Of a stretch of 64,000 bases of DNA, positions 61,488 through 64,000 are shown one piece after another (positions within the stretch are counted from its first letter, which is position 1; each line of letters starts with the position of its first letter). The notes beneath the pieces are model-generated. The model was not told the origin of the DNA and did not search any database. It saw only the letters and a list, made by a program, of their open reading frames with translations. This DNA comes from a virus. The stretch is from IMG/VR virus record IMGVR_UViG_3300005965_000004, positions 1-64,000 of that record; one strand, written 5' to 3'. A program made the position numbers and the translations under genes.

Positions 61488-61910
61488 ATGCCAACTGTAG
61501 TAACCAACGATTTTAGAAAGTTAATGGCAACAAGTGGAGTCAACCTAAGTGCTGACACTTACAAAGTTGCTCTTATGGGAGAGCATGTCAATTCAGCATC
61601 ATCATCGACTCTCAAACAGTCAAGTGACTGGACGAGTGTTTCTGGTTATGAGGTATCCGGTAATGGTTATTCCGCATTGAGTCTATCAGCACCGACTGTA
61701 TCAGCCAACGAAGATAATGTTGTGTATTGGGATGGAACTGATTTGACTTGGACAGATGTGACAGTAAGTCCATATGGATTTGCTATCTATAGAACGAGCG
61801 ATAATCTTGTAGTTGGATATGTCGAGTTTACCGATGGACAAGTCGTTGCTGTCAATGGAACAATTACAGTACAGTGGAATGCCAATGGAATAATGAATAT
61901 TTACGGCTAA
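61488..61910 (+). CDS. probable virion structural protein, 140 aa
   Basis: From ATG 61488 (AAGGAG upstream) it begins MPTVVTNDFRKLMATSGVNL SADTYKVALM, resembling phage structural proteins that start with VxNxFRxLM...DTxKVALM. The rest is beta-rich with glycine and serine (GYEVSGNGYSALSLSAPTVS; VAVNGTITVQWNANGIMNIY). Role in the particle is inferred. Confidence 0.55.
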   Translation: MPTVVTNDFRKLMATSGVNLSADTYKVALMGEHVNSASSSTLKQSSDWTSVSGYEVSGNGYSALSLSAPTVSANEDNVVYWDGTDLTWTDVTVSPYGFAIYRTSDNLVVGYVEFTDGQVVAVNGTITVQWNANGIMNIYG

Positions 61911-61938
61911 TTTGTTTTGAAATTGAAGGAGATTGTTT

Positions 61939-63651
61939 ATGGAAGAATTGACGTTTAGTACGTTCGATAAGAAGCCGCTTTATCTCGAAAATCACTTCAG
62001 AAATTCAAGTTGTTTTCTTGTTTTATGTGGTCCTAGCCTCAATAGTTTTGATCTAAGTAAAATACAGCAACCCGGTATAATATCACTAGGTGTAAACAAT
62101 TCACCTGCAGTTTTCCGTCCTAACATGTGGACATGTGTAGACCATCCATCAAGGTTTATGATAAGTGTTTGGAAGGACCCAAACATAATGAAGTTCGTTC
62201 CTTTTCACAAACATAAGGATGAAGTATTTGACAACTACAATTGGAAAGAGACCAACACAAAAGTTGGAGAGCTTCCTAACGTTATTTACTATCATCGCAA
62301 CGACCAATTCAAAGCAGAAACTTTCTTTACAGAGAAGACGATAAATTGGGGATGCCATAAAAATTATGGTGGTGGTAGAAGTGTAATGATTGCATCGCTG
62401 AAGATGCTGTATGTGTTAGGATTCAAAAATGTTTTCCTTCTTGGTTGTGATTTTAGAATGGAATTAAACGCTAAGAACTATGCTTGGGAGCAAGGTAGAA
62501 GTAAAGGAGCAGTCAAAGGAAACAATAGTACTTACTCCAAGATGATTGATAGATATAAACAACTTACTCCATATATGGAGAAGTACGACTTTCATGTGTA
62601 TAACTGTAATCCAATGTCAAATCTGGAAGTCTTTCCTTACATGGAATATGATGATGCTGTCAATATGTGTCTTTCTAATTTCCCAGAAGTGAATAATGAA
62701 AGAGTAGAGGGAATGTATGAAAGATTCAACGAAGAGAAAGAGAAGGAAAAGAAGAGAAAAGAAAAAGAGAAGAGACTAAAGAAAATCAAGGAGATAAAGA
62801 AAAACCAGATAAAAATAGAAGAATCAGAAAGAGGTTTAGTCTATTACAATGTTGATAAAGGTGCAATTGTTAGAATGGCTGTTTCTATATCGACTTGTGT
62901 TAGAAACTATAACAAAGACAACATAGTTATATTGTCAGACGAGTTAGGTTATGATGATTGTAAAAAAATTGCTAACCATTTTGGTATTAGAATAAAAATT
63001 ATAGAAACAACGAAACTTGACAGAAAAGAAGTACTTCTAAACAAGTGCTTGATGCATAAGTTTACACCATTCAACAACACGATTCTAATAGATTCTGACA
63101 CTATTGTCCTCGGTAATATAAACGCGCTTCATGATCTTGCTGATATGAATGAATTTGTTGTTCCTCAGTTTTCAAATTGGACAACTGAGAAAGGAACAAT
63201 AAAGAAAAGAATCTTGCAATGGAAAGACATTTTTCCAGAGATGATTGATGATGCTTTGAAACCAGCACCGTCAGTAAACACTGGAGTATATGCTTTCACA
63301 AAGAACAGTGAGTTGATGAATGCTTGGTTTGATGTTGCCAAACATGGTACTCACATGTTCATACCAGATGAGCAGAGCTGTCATTTACTTCTTCCAAAGT
63401 ATAAGAACGCCATTGTTCCAAGCATATACAACTGTAGTTGTAAATATGATAAAGTCAATGATAAAACAAAAGTAATTCACTACCATGGAAAAAAACATTG
63501 TAGAATAGACGATAATGGAAAATTTCTATACAACTCTGATAAGTGGTACTCTGAATTTGAGAAGATAAAACATTTGGATTTTGTAAAAGATAATATTCAA
63601 TTTGATTCTCAACTAAGGAAAAACATAGGAAAGTACAATGAAAAACTTTGA
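61939..63651 (+). CDS. two-domain glycan protein: MptE/DUF115-like plus GT8-like glycosyltransferase
   Basis: Residues 1-250 (SSCFLVLCGPSLNSFDLSKI, GIISLGVNNSPAVFRPNMW, GGGRSVMIASLKMLYVLGFK NVFLLGCDF) match DUF115/MptE-like sugar-handling domains. A KEK-rich linker (KEKEKKRKEKEKRLKK) leads to a glycosyltransferase domain with ILIDSDTIVLGNINALHDL, where D-S-D would bind metal, and NTGVYAFTKNSELMNAWFDV, DEQSCHLLLP. GAAGGAG precedes ATG 61939. Substrate unknown. Confidence 0.7.
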   Translation: MEELTFSTFDKKPLYLENHFRNSSCFLVLCGPSLNSFDLSKIQQPGIISLGVNNSPAVFRPNMWTCVDHPSRFMISVWKDPNIMKFVPFHKHKDEVFDNYNWKETNTKVGELPNVIYYHRNDQFKAETFFTEKTINWGCHKNYGGGRSVMIASLKMLYVLGFKNVFLLGCDFRMELNAKNYAWEQGRSKGAVKGNNSTYSKMIDRYKQLTPYMEKYDFHVYNCNPMSNLEVFPYMEYDDAVNMCLSNFPEVNNERVEGMYERFNEEKEKEKKRKEKEKRLKKIKEIKKNQIKIEESERGLVYYNVDKGAIVRMAVSISTCVRNYNKDNIVILSDELGYDDCKKIANHFGIRIKIIETTKLDRKEVLLNKCLMHKFTPFNNTILIDSDTIVLGNINALHDLADMNEFVVPQFSNWTTEKGTIKKRILQWKDIFPEMIDDALKPAPSVNTGVYAFTKNSELMNAWFDVAKHGTHMFIPDEQSCHLLLPKYKNAIVPSIYNCSCKYDKVNDKTKVIHYHGKKHCRIDDNGKFLYNSDKWYSEFEKIKHLDFVKDNIQFDSQLRKNIGKYNEKL

Positions 63652-64000
63652 TATCGTAACAGCATGTACTCCTGACTATTTAAAAAAACTGAATTGGTCG
63701 ATACCAACATGGACTATAAAAGATCAATTCAAGGGAAAGCAGTTGATAATTTTCTACCATGGTCTAAAAGAAAAAGATTTTGAATTCGCGAAAGAATATT
63801 TCAAAGTCAAGCTTATTAGATGGGATAATCCAGAAAAACTATCTAATAGAGAGTTGATGCTTTCTTCTTTTGTATTAGGAGTCAATCATATAGATCAGGA
63901 TTACTTTGTAAAACTTGACGCAGACACGTACTTTACAGATAAAAGAGATGTGTTTACTGATGACGACTTTGATAAGGATTTAGTTTCTCATAAGTGGAAT
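63638..64000 (+). CDS. glycosyltransferase-like protein, 3'-truncated by window end
   Basis: ATG 63638 follows AGGAAAG and overlaps the previous gene. MKNFDIVTACTPDYLKKLNW, IPTWTIKDQFKGKQLIIFYH and DYFVKLDADTYFTDKRDVF give a GT-A start with D-A-D. 121 codons are visible to the window end. Confidence 0.6.
   Translation, partial: MKNFDIVTACTPDYLKKLNWSIPTWTIKDQFKGKQLIIFYHGLKEKDFEFAKEYFKVKLIRWDNPEKLSNRELMLSSFVLGVNHIDQDYFVKLDADTYFTDKRDVFTDDDFDKDLVSHKWN

Overview
The window is part of a large, strictly lytic, T4-like myovirus genome. It is AT-rich by eye, roughly one third G+C. The evidence is a nearly complete T4-type replication, recombination and late-transcription set: gp43 polymerase in pieces, gp44/gp62 loader, gp45 clamp, gp41 helicase, gp61 primase, gp32, gp46/47, UvsX, UvsY, UvsW, RNase H, the late sigma gp55 and head completion protein gp4. 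Two promoter classes fit the same picture: sigma70-like promoters with exactly 17-bp spacers, and TATAAATA boxes of the T4 late type. No integrase or lysogeny gene is visible. The host cannot be read from the sequence. Class II NrdJ, ThyX, GroES, Hsp20 and a RimK-like ligase set the phage apart from T4 itself.

Layout. 1-1.4 kb holds rightward small genes ending in a Pth2-like gene and a GIY-YIG relic. From 1.5 to 55.8 kb nearly everything runs leftward. 1.5-5.7 kb carries a methyltransferase-like gene, a uracil-DNA glycosylase, small membrane proteins and a TROVE/von Willebrand (Ro60-like) gene. 5.8-6.2 kb is noncoding with structured RNA. 6.3-13.8 kb carries Hsp20, two long unknown proteins, HNH proteins, a RimK-like ligase fused to a protease-like domain, a broken DNA methyltransferase and DUF488. 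13.8-22.7 kb is a tRNA array with 38 readable tRNAs covering all 20 amino acids, plus about ten aberrant or broken tRNA-like loci, small genes, GroES and a kinase. 23-31 kb carries dNMP kinase, gp62, polynucleotide kinase, an M15 peptidase, a glycosyltransferase, gp44 and gp45. 31.9-45 kb carries MazG, ThyX, NrdJ, gp4, RNase H, gp61, gp32, gp41 and UvsX. 45-49 kb is the fractured gene 43. 49-55.8 kb carries nucleotide and DHH enzymes, a glycosyltransferase, gp47, gp55 and gp46. At 55.8-56.2 kb transcription diverges around a 26-bp tandem repeat. 56.2-64 kb runs rightward with uvsY, uvsW (with a mini-intein and a second interruption), late-type unknown genes and two glycosyltransferase-like genes.

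Two things stand out. First, a Ro60-like gene follows two RNA elements that share a 20-nt motif and a helix with a compensatory base change; a third copy lies inside the tRNA array. This looks like a phage Ro/Y-RNA-type ribonucleoprotein module. Second, the tRNA array contains six tRNAs whose anticodons (Met, Thr, Ile, Cys, Asn, Lys) sit in bodies with a long variable arm, mostly capped by GAAA, which is not expected outside Leu, Ser and Tyr.

The window is also dense in homing elements, intact or decayed: GIY-YIG, HNH, LAGLIDADG, a Vsr-like endonuclease, and an intein at or near active-site motifs of gp43, UvsW and ThyX. Several small genes carry single-base frameshifts, often in homopolymers. 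They may be real decay or sequencing error, so reads should be checked. Coordinates and structures were worked out by eye; all functional calls rest on motif recognition, not on searches.
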